Notes under the pieces: model-generated
The model's input: the letters and a program-made list of their open reading frames with translations, nothing else
Told to the model about the DNA's origin: nothing
Databases searched by the model: none
In this document: in pieces, positions 1-12,221 of the stretch
How positions within the stretch are numbered: position 1 is the first letter of the stretch
Layout of the letters: every line of letters begins with the position of its first letter
Program-made: the position numbers and the translations under genes
NCBI RefSeq assembly: GCF_001649575.2
Contig: NC_051445.1
Span: forward strand, 27,480,216 to 27,544,215
Reading direction: 5' to 3'
Length of the DNA: 64,000 nucleotides
DNA from: Kryptolebias marmoratus
Taxonomy: Eukaryota; Chordata; Actinopteri; Cyprinodontiformes; Rivulidae

Positions 1-1150
1 ATCATCAAAATTAAACGAAATAAACATTTGAAATATATGAGTTTGTATGTAATGTATGAATATAATATACAAGTTTCACTTTTTAAATGGAATTACTGAA
101 ATCAATCTACTTTTTCATGATATTCTAATTTTATGACCAGCACCTGTATGTGCCAGTGTGAAAGTAAATAAATAAATAAAAGAATGGTTATGACGATCCC
201 AAAATTCTTTAAATTTGCTCCTTTTACCTACATTTTGAATATTTAAAAATCACTGCCCATTCTTATATGAAGGCAAAACTGTATTGCGATTAAAGAGTAA
301 TCTTATTATGATTAGTCTGAATGCTGCAAAATCTGAATCATATCAGTTCTTGTTGTTTATGTATCTCTCATGAATCAAATTGTCAGAAGTGCATCAAGAT
401 TTGGATCAGCTCTTGTCCAAAGATGCCTCACCCTAGTACAATGTAGAGCTTCAAGAAGAGCTGGCTTTTCTTTCTTGTTTCAGCTAAATCCCATTGCTTT
501 CTACGGGGATTTTTTTCCCCACCCCAAAATTTAGTCTACATTGTATAATGTACAGCTACCAAAAGTTAGAGCACAATATTTCTGCTCAAACCACCTGTTC
601 TGATGCATTTTTTAAAGCTGTAGGAAGAGTAGTCCAAAATTTGGGAATTTTTGACCGAAACAGCAGGTTAATGGGCAAAGAGTAAGAAGTGTGCTTCATT
701 GCACCAGCACCCTTAATTACATTTTAGAGTTATAAATATAAACAAATGTAATTCTATAAAGTCAGCTCTGCTGGAAATGTGTAAAATTAGAGAGGATTCT
801 GTGAGGTGATTAACCCATGTCCCTGTAGAAACCGTTAAGCCTAGCTGATCTTTTCCTCTCAGTGTTAATTTAAACATCTCCTGCTGAGTTCTGCTCACAC
901 TTTAAAGTCTAAACCTCTAAACCTTCAGCATGAGATCTCTCCACACAGGAGGCATCCAGCAGTCCTCCCCCTCATTAAATGCAGTCCAGCAGGAAAGCTG
1001 AGTAAGATGGTTGGAGGATTGCGCTTCCCTCAGCACATCAAGAACAAAGATTTGACCTGAATATAAATGTGACCTCAGAAACTCCCGGCAGTTCCAAGAT
1101 AAAAAGAGATAACACAAAATCTGAAATGCTCTCAACCTTCAAGCTTTTTA
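1..1150. other. no feature recognised (cdk14 intron)
   Basis: AT-rich sequence. No exon, transposon end or RNA gene could be recognised on either strand. The small ORFs here have no family resemblance. Confidence 0.6.
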
Positions 1151-1157
1151 CACACTG

Positions 1158-1400
1158 AGTTTTGAAAGTATTCACCCTCTTGGTGTTCTTCTAGTTTGTT
1201 ACCTTACAACCTGGAATGTAAATGGATTCTTAATTTCATTATAAATAATTATCCTACAAGAAACTACTCCAAATTAACAAATTAAATTAGAGGTTTAATG
1301 TTTGAAAAAAATCCTACAAAGAATAAAAACTGAAAAGGGATGAGTGCATATATAGTACCATGAAAGTGCATCCATACCTTTTGACTATGTTTTTGAAACA
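1158..1400. mobile_element. probable terminal part of a Tc1-like DNA transposon
   Basis: The stretch beginning AAAGTATTCACCCTC, followed by a segment about a protein-free 'cannot fetch ... ACCTTACAACCTGGAATGTA' motif, resembles the long terminal region of a well-known fish Tc1-like element. Only one end is visible and no target duplication was found, so this rests on recognition of the word pattern. Confidence 0.4.
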
Positions 1401-2973
1401 ATAATTGCAAAAAAAAAAAAAAAAAACTGCAAAAAAATACTTCCCAACCAAATCAATTGCTCAGTTCCTACTTACATGGACATGTGCTTTTACCACATAA
1501 TACAGTTTATCTGAGAGTTGTTGCAGATTGGCCTAACTTTGGCTTTTCTGGACACCCTTAGAATTTATCCTCGAGGATTATTACCACAATCGGCATCTGT
1601 GTATGTACTAAACTTGGTAAAAATACTCACATAGTGCATAAACAGAGTTACATTTATGTTTGTTATTTCCAGTGCTGACCTTACAGACTGAAAAAACAAC
1701 AACTTTTGACTAGCTGAACTGCTGAGTTTCAACTTTTCAACAGACTATAAACAGTGTTTGAATTATACTTTGATAATCAGGGGTCAACATTTTCACCAGA
1801 ATATGCTGTTGATCCCATACAAAACAGATATGGAAATAGGCAAATACTGTACAAGTAAGAGTGGGAATTTTAAGCAAAAATACCACACACTCTCATACAG
1901 GAAACAGCCTGAGTGACAGTCTTCCATGCTTTTTACAACACATATTTATGTTGTCCTTTCCTATTAATTCAAACTGTTTCTGATGTCTACACCACCAATC
2001 TGAACACTGAGAAATTCTAAACATATTAGCAATACTCACTGGCATACATCCTACAAAGACTAATGCCAAACTATTGCATATTTCATACTTTTGTGGAAAA
2101 AAAACCATGGTCAGTATGAAGACTTGATGCAGGTGTTTTTTTCTGCTTATAATATAAGGAGGGTAACCAAACAACTATACAACCTAGCAAACACCTATAA
2201 TATGTTTGCTAACACTATTTCACTAATGTTTGAAAGGAAAGCGTTCACCTTACAACAGGCTAATGCTGGAATCTGTAACTCCTGAAAAACCAAAAAGATT
2301 AGCATGAACTCTTTGACACTCTGCAAACAGTAGAGGTGTGCAGATTGATTCAAATATCAATATTATTGATACCAACATTGGTATTGGATCATTACTAGCC
2401 TGGTGGGATTGATACTTTAATTTGTTTCTCTCCTTTTTCAGTACTTAGCTCCCTCTCCCGAATTAAAGTACTAAAGTAAGTTTTGTTATTTTGTTTCTGA
2501 ACAAAAACTAAATCAAGAATAATGTAAAATATGAAGCATTCACTCGCTACATTGTACTGATTTACACAAATTCAGGCAATTGCAGTATTTTTATTTGCTT
2601 AGAAACTTTGCCTAAAATCCAGCCTGGGTTATAAAATGCAAATAATCAGCTACCTAACAGTAGGAAGCAAAAATCTATAATTTAATAATCATGGAAATAT
2701 ATTCAGATTTAGAATATTGATGATAAAACATGACACATCTCCCTCCTATGTGACTCTGCCATTATAAGTTAAAAGTATCAGATCAAAATCTGGCCCATAA
2801 AAATATAAATCTCATAAAATATATATTTCTCAATACTATTGCACCCTCCCACACCCACACACAACTTTTTACCTGTCTTGAAATATCAGTTAGGGGAGTC
2901 AAACCCCCCTTCTCCTCCCATAATTCAAACCATTACTACAGATACTAATCACAGAACATTTTGCGTTCAGATA

Positions 2974-3583
2974 CACTCACCAGCCACTTTATTAGGGTCC
3001 ACCTTACTAGTAGTGGATTGGATCCCCTTTTGCCTTCCAAACTGTCCTAATTCTTCATGGAATAGATTCAACAAGGTGTTGGAAACATTCCTCAGAGGTT
3101 TTGTTGGCATCACATAGTTGCTGCAGATTTGTCAGCTACACATCCATGATGTGAATAACTTGTTCCATTACATTCCAAATGTGCTCAATTAGACTGAGAC
3201 TCATCAGATCAGGCAAAGTTTTTCGAATCTCATATTGCCTAATTTTGTGAGCCTGTGTGAGCTTTGGCTTCAATTTCCTGTTTTTATCTGTCAGGAGTGG
3301 CACTCAGTATGGCCCTCTGCCGGTGCAGCCCATTTGCTTCAAAATTGAAAATGTTGTGTGTTCAGAGACAGTATTCTGCAGACCTTACAGTTGTAACAGG
3401 AGGTTATTTCCATTTCTATCATCTTTAACCAGTCTGCCCATGCTCCTCTGACATTAACAAGGGATTTTTGTCCACACAAATGCCACACTGGATATTTTAA
3501 GTTGCTGCCATGTGATTGGCTATTTAGCTATTTGTGTAAACAAGCAATTGAAAAGGTGGACCTAATAAAGTGGCCAGTGAATG
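2974..3583 (-). mobile_element. internally deleted Tc1-like transposon with terminal inverted repeats
   Basis: The left end reads CACTCACCAGCCACTTTATT. The right end, reverse-complemented, reads CATTCACTGGCCACTTTATT, so the two form inverted repeats of about 30 bp. TA dinucleotides flank both ends (2972-2973 and 3584-3585), the Tc1/mariner target duplication. The interior matches on the minus strand two separate pieces of a Tc1 transposase gene (C-terminal part near 3060-3120, N-terminal part near 3260-3450), with the middle missing. At 610 bp versus roughly 1.2-1.6 kb for intact elements, it is a non-autonomous deletion copy. Confidence 0.85.
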
Positions 3584-3887
3584 TAAATGTAGCAGTTGTA
3601 GAAACATCTCAAAAGCATGACCTTCCATTAAATTTGGCTTCCTGTCTCATGCAACTCAGCCTCTGCTGGATCTGGCTGGCACCCTCAAGCACAGAACGAG
3701 AAGTGGAAAAAAACAAGGCTGCTTCTACATTCGTCAAGCACTTTTTAACCAAGCCTTTGCCAATGAAAGCATTCACAGCTTGTGTTTCTGTGGAAAGGGG
3801 AGAAAAATCAAGAACCCAAATTTTCAGTCTAACTTTAGACTTCTATAAACCACTCATCGGATGAGTGACCACAGAGTGCAGACTCAC

Positions 3888-3982
3888 CACATATTCAAAG
3901 ACCAGAGTCAGGGTTTCCTTGGTGTGGATGATGTCATGAAGGAGCACGATGTTGGCATGCTTCAGGCCTTTCAGAAGTGATG
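3888..3982 (-). CDS. cdk14: cdk14 coding exon: beta-4/beta-5 strands up to the hinge
   Basis: This 95-bp exon starts after TTTTTGCAG, completing the Ala codon split with the previous exon, and ends in phase 0 at FEYV before GTGAGT. It encodes [28 protein letters not shown] and FEYV, that is, the region after the alpha-C helix through the gatekeeper and hinge. The sequence is that expected of CDK14. The next exon should begin with the cyclin-kinase HTDL segment. I searched the remaining 3.9 kb on this strand and did not find it, so the gene runs off the left end. Confidence 0.97.
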
Positions 3983-5489
3983 CTGCAAAAACAGAACGGT
4001 AGAGACAAAAATACAGAGTTATTGTCTAACACAAGCATCTGCAAGCTACAGCTTCAGAGCCAAGTGGCTCCTTATAAGTTTGACCAAAAATAATTTGAAC
4101 TTATGTCATTTCTTGTTTTATTTTTAAATTGACAACAGAAAACGACAAATGAAGCAGTTTTCCAAACCAATTCTTTGCAATAGGCGCATACAAATTCTGC
4201 AGTAGAATGACATTAATTATGCAAGTGGGTTTGGCTGCCTTTATGAACTCAATTTTCAATTTACTATAAGTCCATTGTGTACACAGTTTCCTATTAATTC
4301 AGTAGTAGAATCAGCTAAATATGGCTTGAGTGCTTAATATGCAGCCATCAGTTAAGCTAACATCATGTTAGCATGCTCTGTACTTTGTTTCTGCAACTCT
4401 CAGACATGTGATCTCAGACACATGATATGTGACCATTTTACACATCCACCCAAAAAATGATCACTGTTCAACATACAGTATTTGAGGCAACTTGCTGTAA
4501 AAGCCAAACATTTGTAAATCTTTTGGAAGTTGCATAATCTTAAGGCCTTTTTAAAAATGAAGCAAGTGTTTCTTATTACAAAGAAAAAAAAAGGAATAAA
4601 GATCTGTCTCAAATAAAACCCTATAATTTAAAACATTTTAGATGCTTTTTAATGTGATGATATTTAAGTCTGAAATAATAAATAAACTGCTTTATTAAGC
4701 ATGTTTGCTCTTTTTAAACCATTAGGGTGCAATTGAATGCTTTAATAGTCTTTAGGCAAGATACTTATTTTAATAATTTTTCACAAATATGGAAAGATTT
4801 TTTTTTAAACTCAATAAAAGGAAGTGTAATGTTTTCATAGAAAACTGTATGTTCTTTTAGTTTTGCATTCAACAAATAATAATAATAAAAATGCTACAAT
4901 GCACAATGCACAGTTTTCCAGATTGTTTAATCCGAATTTTAAAGTTCAAGTGGATTGTGTGGCTCTATACAAATTTTAATTAGTGGGAGTGACAGTAAAA
5001 GTGTCTCCTACAATTTTAAAGTTTGCAGACAACTGGTCTAAGACACGGTAAGATAACTGAGCTTTGGATGGAATCATTAACTGGACTGTTAAAAACGGGG
5101 CATTAAGAGAAGATTTGAACACAAAGAGAAAACACAGGGTGGATTTACTGCTGCAAGTTCTCACACTTGTCAACACATTTCTGATGTGACACACATTTTT
5201 AATTAGTAGTGAGATGAAGTGCTGGAGAGATACTAACAGTCTTCCTGGAAGGAGAAAGTGTGATCTACACCTTCATAAACTGACTTACAAATTTAGCATG
5301 AGCAATTCCAACTTAAAATCAGTACAAACATTATATTAAAAAAGCAGTCATTGTTTAAGGACCTACTGGAGTAAGTTCTACCTCTGTTTTGTGACGCTGT
5401 TCTTGTAGCTGATTAGCTGATTACACTTCAAAGAGCTTTTTCTTATCATTCTTTTTTAAGTCATTCCTCATAGAAGTACAGTGAATAAT

Positions 5490-5755
5490 CATGCATCCAA
5501 CAATCCATTTTCTTTGCCCTGTTTTCCATGCAGGGTTGTGAAGGAGCTGTCTCTCTCCAGTAAAAGGTGGTGGACACCCTGGACAGGTCACAAGCCCATT
5601 ACATAGAGCCGAACAGCCATTCACACTCTCACCCACACCTAGGGACAATTTGGTTGCCAATCAACCTAACATGCATGTTTTTGATCTGTGGGAGGAAATA
5701 GAGTACCGGGAGAAAACCCACATGTTCATGGGGAGAACATGTAAACTACACGTTA
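5490..5755. repeat. common teleost interspersed repeat (family not assigned)
   Basis: It contains the widespread fish words TTCACACTCTCACCCACACC, CCTAACATGCATGTTTTTGA and GGGGAGAACATGTAAACT. A related piece occurs at 54960-55110. It is a transposon-derived repeat by recognition only; no ends were mapped. Confidence 0.6.
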
Positions 5756-6237
5756 AAGGGAGCCTTAGTGTCATTAGGACTGAATGTGAGAAGAACATCC
5801 CAGGTTCAGTTTCTATTCAGAGCATCACACTGGTTTTCAAAGGGTTGCCAGTGTGATTAACTTTGCAAACATAAAGTTCTCTTTCAAAGGCACAAGCAGA
5901 CTTATTTGGACAGATCCTCAGAGAGGCAGCCACTGACGGAGCCTCATGAATACATTCATCCTGTATGACAAACTAAAGGTTGTTAAAAATCATAGCAGCA
6001 GATCAAAGACATGACTCCTGGCTGTACGCTGGAGGTTACTGCTGCACTCCGGTACTCTGGAGATCCTGTCACCACTCAGGAAATACACACCATCCCTAAT
6101 ATGGTACAAGCATACACAAACATACCAAGTGTACTTTCTTAGGTTTAGAACTTTAAAGAACCAAGTTAATGCTGCTCACGTAGTATCTGCACTGGGAACT
6201 TCCTACTCAGAAACTGCTGAATTGGTTCAATTACAAA

Positions 6238-6279
6238 GTGTGTGTGTGTGTGCGGATGGGTGTGCGTGTGTGTGTGTGT
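6238..6279. repeat. GT microsatellite
   Basis: Imperfect TG/GT dinucleotide run with GCGG and TGGG interruptions. Confidence 0.9.
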
Positions 6280-6821
6280 AGTCCAGGGTGGCTCCTACTC
6301 CATGTCCAGTCAAGGCCCTTCCAGGCATACAGATCAGAAAAGCAACATTTCCACAGCAGCTGTGTCTGCCTGTGGAGTGACTTGTCTCTGTTTTCAACTC
6401 AGACAACGAAGTGAAGAAGTTCAAGGTCCTGGTTGACAAGTGACGGGACAAACAGAACCAGGACACACTCTGCAATGCTCCCACACAACAGCCAACACAA
6501 ACACTACATAAAGCATCAGTAATCCTAAAATGATGAAAAATGTGCAAAGACCATTAATGTTGAAACAATGAAGCTGAAAATTACAGGTTTAGAAAAACGT
6601 TAGCAACACATATCCAAAGCTAAAATACCAAAAGAGAAATATATATATATGTTCATTTAGTAGCATTCCAGCAGTGCTGAGTTCTCTGCCCTTGTCAATG
6701 AATGTCATGTTCCAGTAGCCCATTTCTCATCAGAATGCTCTGGTTCCCCAACATCTGACACAAACCTTGTTAATCTGGGTGATATTCGAGCCAGCATTGC
6801 ATTATTATTATTTTTATTTTT

Positions 6822-7160
6822 CCCAACCGGACATTGTGGTGATAGATAAGATATGGAAGAAAGCAGTGGTGATAGATGTAGCAGTTCCAAGCGACTGTAA
6901 CTTCAGGAAGAAGGAACATGAGAAACTTGAGAAATACCAGAGGTTGAAAGAGGAAATAGTTGTGGAAAGTCAAGGCCTCAGTGGTACCAGTGGTCAACGG
7001 AGAACTCGGTGCTGTGACCCCCAAACTGGAAGAGTGGCTCCAACAGATCTCAGGAACAACCTCAGAGATCTCTGTTCTGAAGAGTGCAGGCCGAGGAACA
7101 GCTAAGATACTGTGTAGAACCCTCAAGCTCCCAGGCCTCTTGTACAGGACCAAAGCTTGA
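6822..7160 (+). mobile_element. C-terminal remnant of an RLE-type non-LTR retrotransposon
   Basis: The plus strand encodes a PDIVVIDK segment, then AVVIDVAVPSDCN and RKKEHEKLEKYQ in one frame. It then shifts near 6955 to a second frame with MWKVKASVVPVV and GAVTPKLEEWLQQI. This arrangement (PD then VIDVAVP, then a lysine-rich helix) is the restriction-like endonuclease tail of R2/NeSL-type LINE proteins found widely in fish. The frameshift and missing upstream reverse transcriptase make it a dead 5'-truncated copy. Exact clade is uncertain. Confidence 0.75.
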
Positions 7161-7931
7161 AATGAAAGTGGAACCGCTCATGTGGAACAAATAGGGCGAA
7201 ATGGGAGTTTGTTTTTTTAAATTATGTTTTATGTTGCAATCTAACCACTTCTGCATACTTTGAGCTATTTTAGCCAGTCGCAGTATCGAAATGTACAGCT
7301 CATTCAGGAAATGGGTGCTGTGACTTTTGGTTTTCGAAACTATTATGCTTTTCAAAAAAATGTAAATTGATTTACAAACCTTTTCCTTGTAGAAGTGCAC
7401 TGAGATCTCTTCAGGTCTTTTTAAAAAAACATTGTTCTCTATGAAATCAGCTTCAGCACAGAGGCTTGTCTTGTTATGCTAGTTTTATTTTTAAGCTAGC
7501 CTTTGGATACTTTTAGTTCATGTTTTGCTACAATTACCTACTTTGACACTTTTAGCTAATATTTCTGCTATTTTTAGCCGCAAGCTGGGTTTTCTGTTTT
7601 TCAAATGCTTTGGCCAATTTTTGGCTAAAGTCATTCATCTCCCAGCATTCACACTCTGTAGTTTTAGTAGCTGACTAAGCAAGTTCTCTGTGTGAAGAAT
7701 GAAACAACTAATTAGTTATTAGTTTGAAACAGATTTGATCATTGTTCATTGTCTGTTCAGGGCTTCAATGTCAGAATAAAAAAAAGTAAAAATTAAACTT
7801 TATTTTAATAAAAATACAAAAATCTTGAAACATCAGACAGGTTCTTTCTCATTTGGTGGTCATCCTCATCTTTCTTTGTTAGACACTGTCCTTAAACTTT
7901 CCATGCTGGGCCTTTAGAGTTACCATCTTAC

Positions 7932-8011
7932 CTTCTCTTATAGCCGTGAAGGGCGTCCCTTCCTCCTCCTGCAGACGGATCACTTTCAGAGCCACCAGCT
8001 TCCCGTTCACC
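7932..8011 (-). CDS. cdk14: cdk14 coding exon: catalytic lysine and PFTAIRE helix
   Basis: This 80-bp exon enters with two bases of a split Lys codon carried over and exits after one base (GAA G), before GTAAGA. It encodes VNGKLVALKVIRLQEEEG followed by TPFTAIRE. The Lys in VALKV is the ATP-anchoring lysine. PFTAIRE is the name-giving cyclin-binding alpha-C helix, and its Glu would pair with that lysine. The acceptor is unusual: instead of a C/T tract it reads as TTG/TTA triplets (plus strand AAC repeats at 8012-8033) ending in TTAG. The reading frame is intact and phases match both neighbours exactly. Confidence 0.97.
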
Positions 8012-8033
8012 CTAACAACAACAACAATAACAA
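8012..8033. repeat. AAC-triplet tract at the PFTAIRE exon acceptor
   Basis: Plus-strand AAC/AAT triplets occupy the place of the polypyrimidine tract of the minus-strand acceptor. Confidence 0.85.
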
Positions 8034-8552
8034 CACCAAATGTAGTGATGCGCTGAAGTTTCTTTGTGATGTAAATATCTATTAAAATCAGTGAAGCCAG
8101 AGAACAGGAAAGATATTAAAGTCAATGAAATGTAATTTAGTAGCAGTGGAGTGAGACGTGACTACAACAGCCCGGGATTCCAGCTGAATGAAGCTCACCA
8201 ATCAAAGCCGCGCAAGTAAAGAAAAATAACATCATTACTAAGAAGATTAGAGTCTGTGGAGGTTTGTACATTTACTGTGTGAGAACTTCACATTTCAGAG
8301 AATTTAATAAGAAATACCTGGGAGAAAAGCCGCAAAGCATTAAACATGGAGATTGAATAAAATCACCCTTCCTATAGTAATTAAAAACAAAGAAATGGCA
8401 AATGTGTGTGTGAGGTTTACAACTCTACAGACAGGACAAATTATTTACAGAAAACATGGCAGATAGATTAATCATTTCATTAATTCAGCAGCAGCTCTGC
8501 TCCTGTAATATTAAACAGAACACAACACCCATGGTTAACCATAAACAAAACT

Positions 8553-8905
8553 CAATTTAAGGCCTACCTTTATGTGAAGAAATGAATATCACACTAAGAG
8601 TATCTTATGATGAGAAATTATGAAGTTGTTGCTGTTTTGGTCAAGTCTTGAAAATAGTTTTATGTGCAGTCATGTGAGATATTGCGACATGTTACGCTCA
8701 GAGTATATGTTGTGAATGACTCTCAGCTAATACCACATCAAATTTTAGCTCAACAGCTGTAAAAATTAGACGGGCCAATTCAATGATTATTTAATAAAGG
8801 TTTTATTAAAATTCATCCAATAGTTTATGATTTTTTTTTGCATTTTTCTGACAGACACACAGATAAAAACATTATCATCTGCCTATGGCTTTCGGCAGCA
8901 GGCAA
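8553..8905 (+). repeat. dispersed repeat family A, copy 1 (retroposon-like)
   Basis: The order of words is shared with copies at 12222, 16692, 30219 and 33600: TTTAAGGCCTACC, a block about Ala-free AATTATGAAG, CATGTGAGATATTG, ACCACATCAAATTTTAGCTC, then TTTTATTAAAATTCATCCAA and CTGACAGACACACAG. The ending with ACAGACAAACA-type repeats resembles RTE-type LINE/SINE tails. It ends within about 30 bp of the donor of the neighbouring cdk14 exon. Confidence 0.7.
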
Positions 8906-8929
8906 TAATTAGTCTCAAAGTGCACTTAC

Positions 8930-9024
8930 TTGCTCTTTCCTTTGTAAACTGTCGCATATGAACCCTCTCCCAGCTTTTCAAGCTTTTCATACGAATCTGC
9001 CTTTCCAAACTTGGGGCTTGTGGG
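8930..9024 (-). CDS. cdk14: cdk14 coding exon: glycine-rich ATP loop
   Basis: This 95-bp exon starts in phase 0 after CTTTTTCAG and ends two bases into a codon before GTAAGT. It encodes [18 protein letters not shown], then [13 protein letters not shown]. The GxGxxxTV pattern is the nucleotide-binding glycine-rich loop at the start of the kinase domain. The [19 protein letters not shown] junction is diagnostic of the PFTAIRE/PCTAIRE kinases rather than other CDKs. It follows the N-terminal exon across an intron of about 14.6 kb and precedes the lysine-strand exon across about 0.9 kb. No frameshift or stop is seen. A dispersed repeat in the next intron ends about 20-30 bp from this exon's donor site. 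Confidence 0.97.
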
Positions 9025-10509
9025 CTGAAAAAGACATTGAAAGGTAAAATATTAGCATCAAGTCAGGAAAGCAGAGGAGCTGAGCCTTGGAGCCGTTACA
9101 CATCTGTAGGAGATATTAAATTCAGAATCATCAGTGGTATCATGTCTGTGGAGAGGAAGGAAGGTTTTTTCTATGAGCTCACAACGTTTAGGTACTTTTG
9201 TATTGATTAGCTTCTCAGAAGTGCAGCTCTGAGGAAACGAAACAGAGAGCTGAACAGGTTCATCACCACCAGGCATGAAAAGGGAAACTCAGCCAATGAG
9301 TCGTTGTCTCAATACTTGACTTTTCAGAGTTATAAAGTACAAAAATATTTCAGGATCTTGTACGGACTATTGCTAAACAATGCAAAGTCTTAAATGATAA
9401 ATGAACCTAAGATTCTTTAAAATTATACAAATGGGCTGTCACTGTATTGCAACTAATGACATTTTTTACACAACTTTACCAATTAGCTTTAATTTAAACT
9501 GTATTGTTATTCTCTCAATGGAATTTCTTATATTTCTTCAGATCTAACTTTTGCTATTGTTGATATATACATGGGGACCTGATTATGTCATTTATTAGAA
9601 TCAGGACATGGAAGACATCAGAGTAATAGTCCAGCTGATTAAATGTGACTGGTTGGTGTAATGGAAACTCCAAAGTGCTTTCATGCTGGAGACTTAGGTT
9701 TGAATCATAGTTAGATTCTCCCTTCTTTAAAATTCTGTTTTCTTATCAAACTAAATGCTGTTATTTCTGTTATCCAGAAATAGACATTTCCAAAACTTCC
9801 ACTTTTAGTCCAATATTAATATGTTAGATGTGTTCAGCTCAAAAACGCTCACATTGGCTCTCACAGATAAGAACATTCCAAGACTTCTATTCTCACTGTT
9901 ATAAATTTGCAGATATCTTGTGCTGAATAGCATTAAATCACTCAAAGTTTTTACTTTATTCTGTCTGATTCATAATCAGAAACAGATACGGAACAGCTTT
10001 AACATTTTAAACATCGACTTGGCTTTCTAATCTCCACAGCTGTTTGAGTCTGTCTGTTTGAGTAACGAGGGTGTAGCGACCTGTGGAACCAAGATGGACT
10101 GAACCAACTCAGTTATGAGAGAGGGGGTATAGAATGAAGTGATTTTTTTTTTTTTACTCTTTGGTTTACAACTAAGAAAGTAAAATTAGAATCAATAAAC
10201 ACTACATGTGTTTGCCTTATTGCTGGGAGTGATGACATGATTTCATGCCAAAAAAGACAAAATGGCACCCCCACTTTAAAATATGGGGCAGCAGCTGCTC
10301 CACCTGTTCCATTGAGTAGGTGCCTTTGGATATATACAGTTTATACTTTTAATCAGACCATTAGACTTTAATGACATCACAACTGTTGGTTCACTCCTCC
10401 TGCAGTTTAAAACAAAAACAACAGAACAAGCAAGTACATCACAATGTGCAGCCAAATCAGGAGTAGTGCGTTTTTGATTTTTTGCAGCAGTACATCATAC
10501 GGTGTAGAC

Positions 10510-10734
10510 CAGGGGTGTGAAACTCCAGGCCTCAAGGCTCGACTGTCCTGGAAGTTTTAGGTTTTCCTGCTCCAACACACCTGATTCAAATGGTTTAATT
10601 ACCTCCTCACCAAATCATCAAGTTCTCCAGCAGCATGTCAACAAGTCATTCATTTAAACTGAGTGTTTTAAAGCAAGAACACATCGAAAACATGCAGGAG
10701 AGCCGCCGCAGATGAATGGAGTTTGACACAGATG
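10510..10734. mobile_element. non-autonomous hAT foldback element with 8-bp target duplication
   Basis: It starts CAGGGGTGTGAAACTCC and ends GGAGTTTGACACAG, forming inverted ends. Interior TGCTCCAACACACCTGATT and AAAACATGCAGGA are hallmarks of a common fish hAT-type foldback family. GTGTAGAC occurs at 10502-10509 and again at 10735-10742, an 8-bp duplication as expected for hAT. Confidence 0.8.
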
Positions 10735-12221
10735 GTGTAGACAAAATTTGAGGAAAAACTGCTAAAAATGTCTTTATAGACAATAATAGGACTCATCTGA
10801 ACCCAGTCCTCTGTGGAGATCTTCAGCTCAGACATAATTCACAGTAGGAACGTCATTCAGAGTTTAAACAGGACACAGAAAGTTAAACTTTGCATGAAGG
10901 AATTGTCAGTTTAATACCAGTTTTACACAATCACAAAATGAGTTTGCTGAGTTTTGGAGATTTCACCACAGAATGTTCAGCTTAGAGTGTGAGGGTGTCA
11001 CACACTAACTTTCAGCTGTCTAAACTTTCCAAAATATTTGCAAGTCTTCTTATACAGTTTATACATCAGAAAAAAAAAATTCTCAGTGTGTCTCACTGCT
11101 AGAGAAGGCTCAGTGTTCTGTATGTCTGTCTCATGAAGTCAAGTTGGTTGCTAGCAGCTTATTCTTTATTATTTGATTCCATCATGGCTGCAGTGATAAA
11201 TATTGCAGAATTTGAACATTTTATTTCCTGATTAGGACTTTTAGGTTATAAAAATAAACTAAATCAAAACTTCTACAAAATTTAAAAGTTTAAAAAACTA
11301 AAGGTTTTGACATAGAGTTTGATTTTAAACATCATGAACAACATAAATATTGTTCAACATAAGAGTCTGTAATCTATAATAGTCCCAGATTCCTCCTGAA
11401 GTTGGAATTTTAGACAGCAGCAGCATGGGTACCCTTTAACAATATTTTTTAGATATTTGAGTTTTGAGATATGTTCCATGTTTGCCACTGTGAAAACTAA
11501 TTTTGGCTGCTGGACTCAGACATCCTGGTAAGTAATGTGTAACCCAACACATTTACCAGCTAAACTAAAGAAGGAGGGGACGTAACACCCAAACTAAATG
11601 GTTAACGGAACATGTTGCGCAGGGCAATGGTTAGACCTACAATCTGTTCTTTGAATAACAAGCGAAAACATCACATTGTTTCTATCTTGAAGCAAATCTT
11701 TTTTATGTCCCTAAAAGACCCAAAGCGACCTCTGTTTTGTGTTTTACTACATCTGCAGCATCCTCACAGCTTTCCCTACCCCCTCCTTGTATCCTCTGCA
11801 GCACTAATAAGCTCAGCATTTCTGAGAGCTTTTCTAAACAAATTACACTTCCTCCTGGGATCGAGCAGGAAGTGAAACTCTATCTATGAAACAACTCAGA
11901 CTGAAAGATATTCTCTTACTGGTGACCAGAGGAACCTCTCTGAGAGACTTCAGCCTATAGAGTTCACCTTTTTACACACAATTATTCAAATATAACATGT
12001 TTTTTTCCTCTCTTGAGCAGTGAATTAACCATCCCTCTGATTCCACACCATTGTTTGATGTTGCATCATTAAGGTCAGAAAAATAGTATTACTTCTGTCC
12101 AAGATCAGTAGTAATTGAAATTATCTTTACTATTGAAAGTATTTTGTCAAAAGAGAACAGTAAGTGTACCATTTTTTTTTCAAAAGATCTGTGAAACTTT
12201 TAAAACCATATTTTAAATTAA

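Larger units (their letters stand above)
3983..7931 (-). other. cdk14: cdk14 intron between PFTAIRE and hinge exons (3,949 bp)
   Basis: The intron carries a GTAAGA donor and a TTTTTGCAG acceptor. It contains a common fish interspersed repeat (5490-5755), a GT tract (6238-6279) and a LINE endonuclease remnant (6822-7160). 4000-5480 and 7170-7925 hold nothing else I can name. The latter is rich in TTAGCTA-like words often seen in old fish repeats. Confidence 0.95.
8012..8929 (-). other. cdk14: cdk14 intron between glycine-loop and PFTAIRE exons (918 bp)
   Basis: This short intron has a GTAAGT donor and a TTAG acceptor. Its donor-proximal 350 bp or so is a dispersed repeat copy (8553-8905). The rest, 8034-8550, is unique-looking sequence. 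Confidence 0.95.

Noticed and set aside
1..3887. Next cdk14 exon (HTDL... catalytic-loop part)
   Set aside because: I searched the minus strand and found no matching segment, so it lies outside the window.
9640..9725. tRNA-like words (GGTTGGTGTAATGG ... AGGTTTGAATC)
   Set aside because: Resembles decayed A and B boxes, but no cloverleaf or SINE body could be built.
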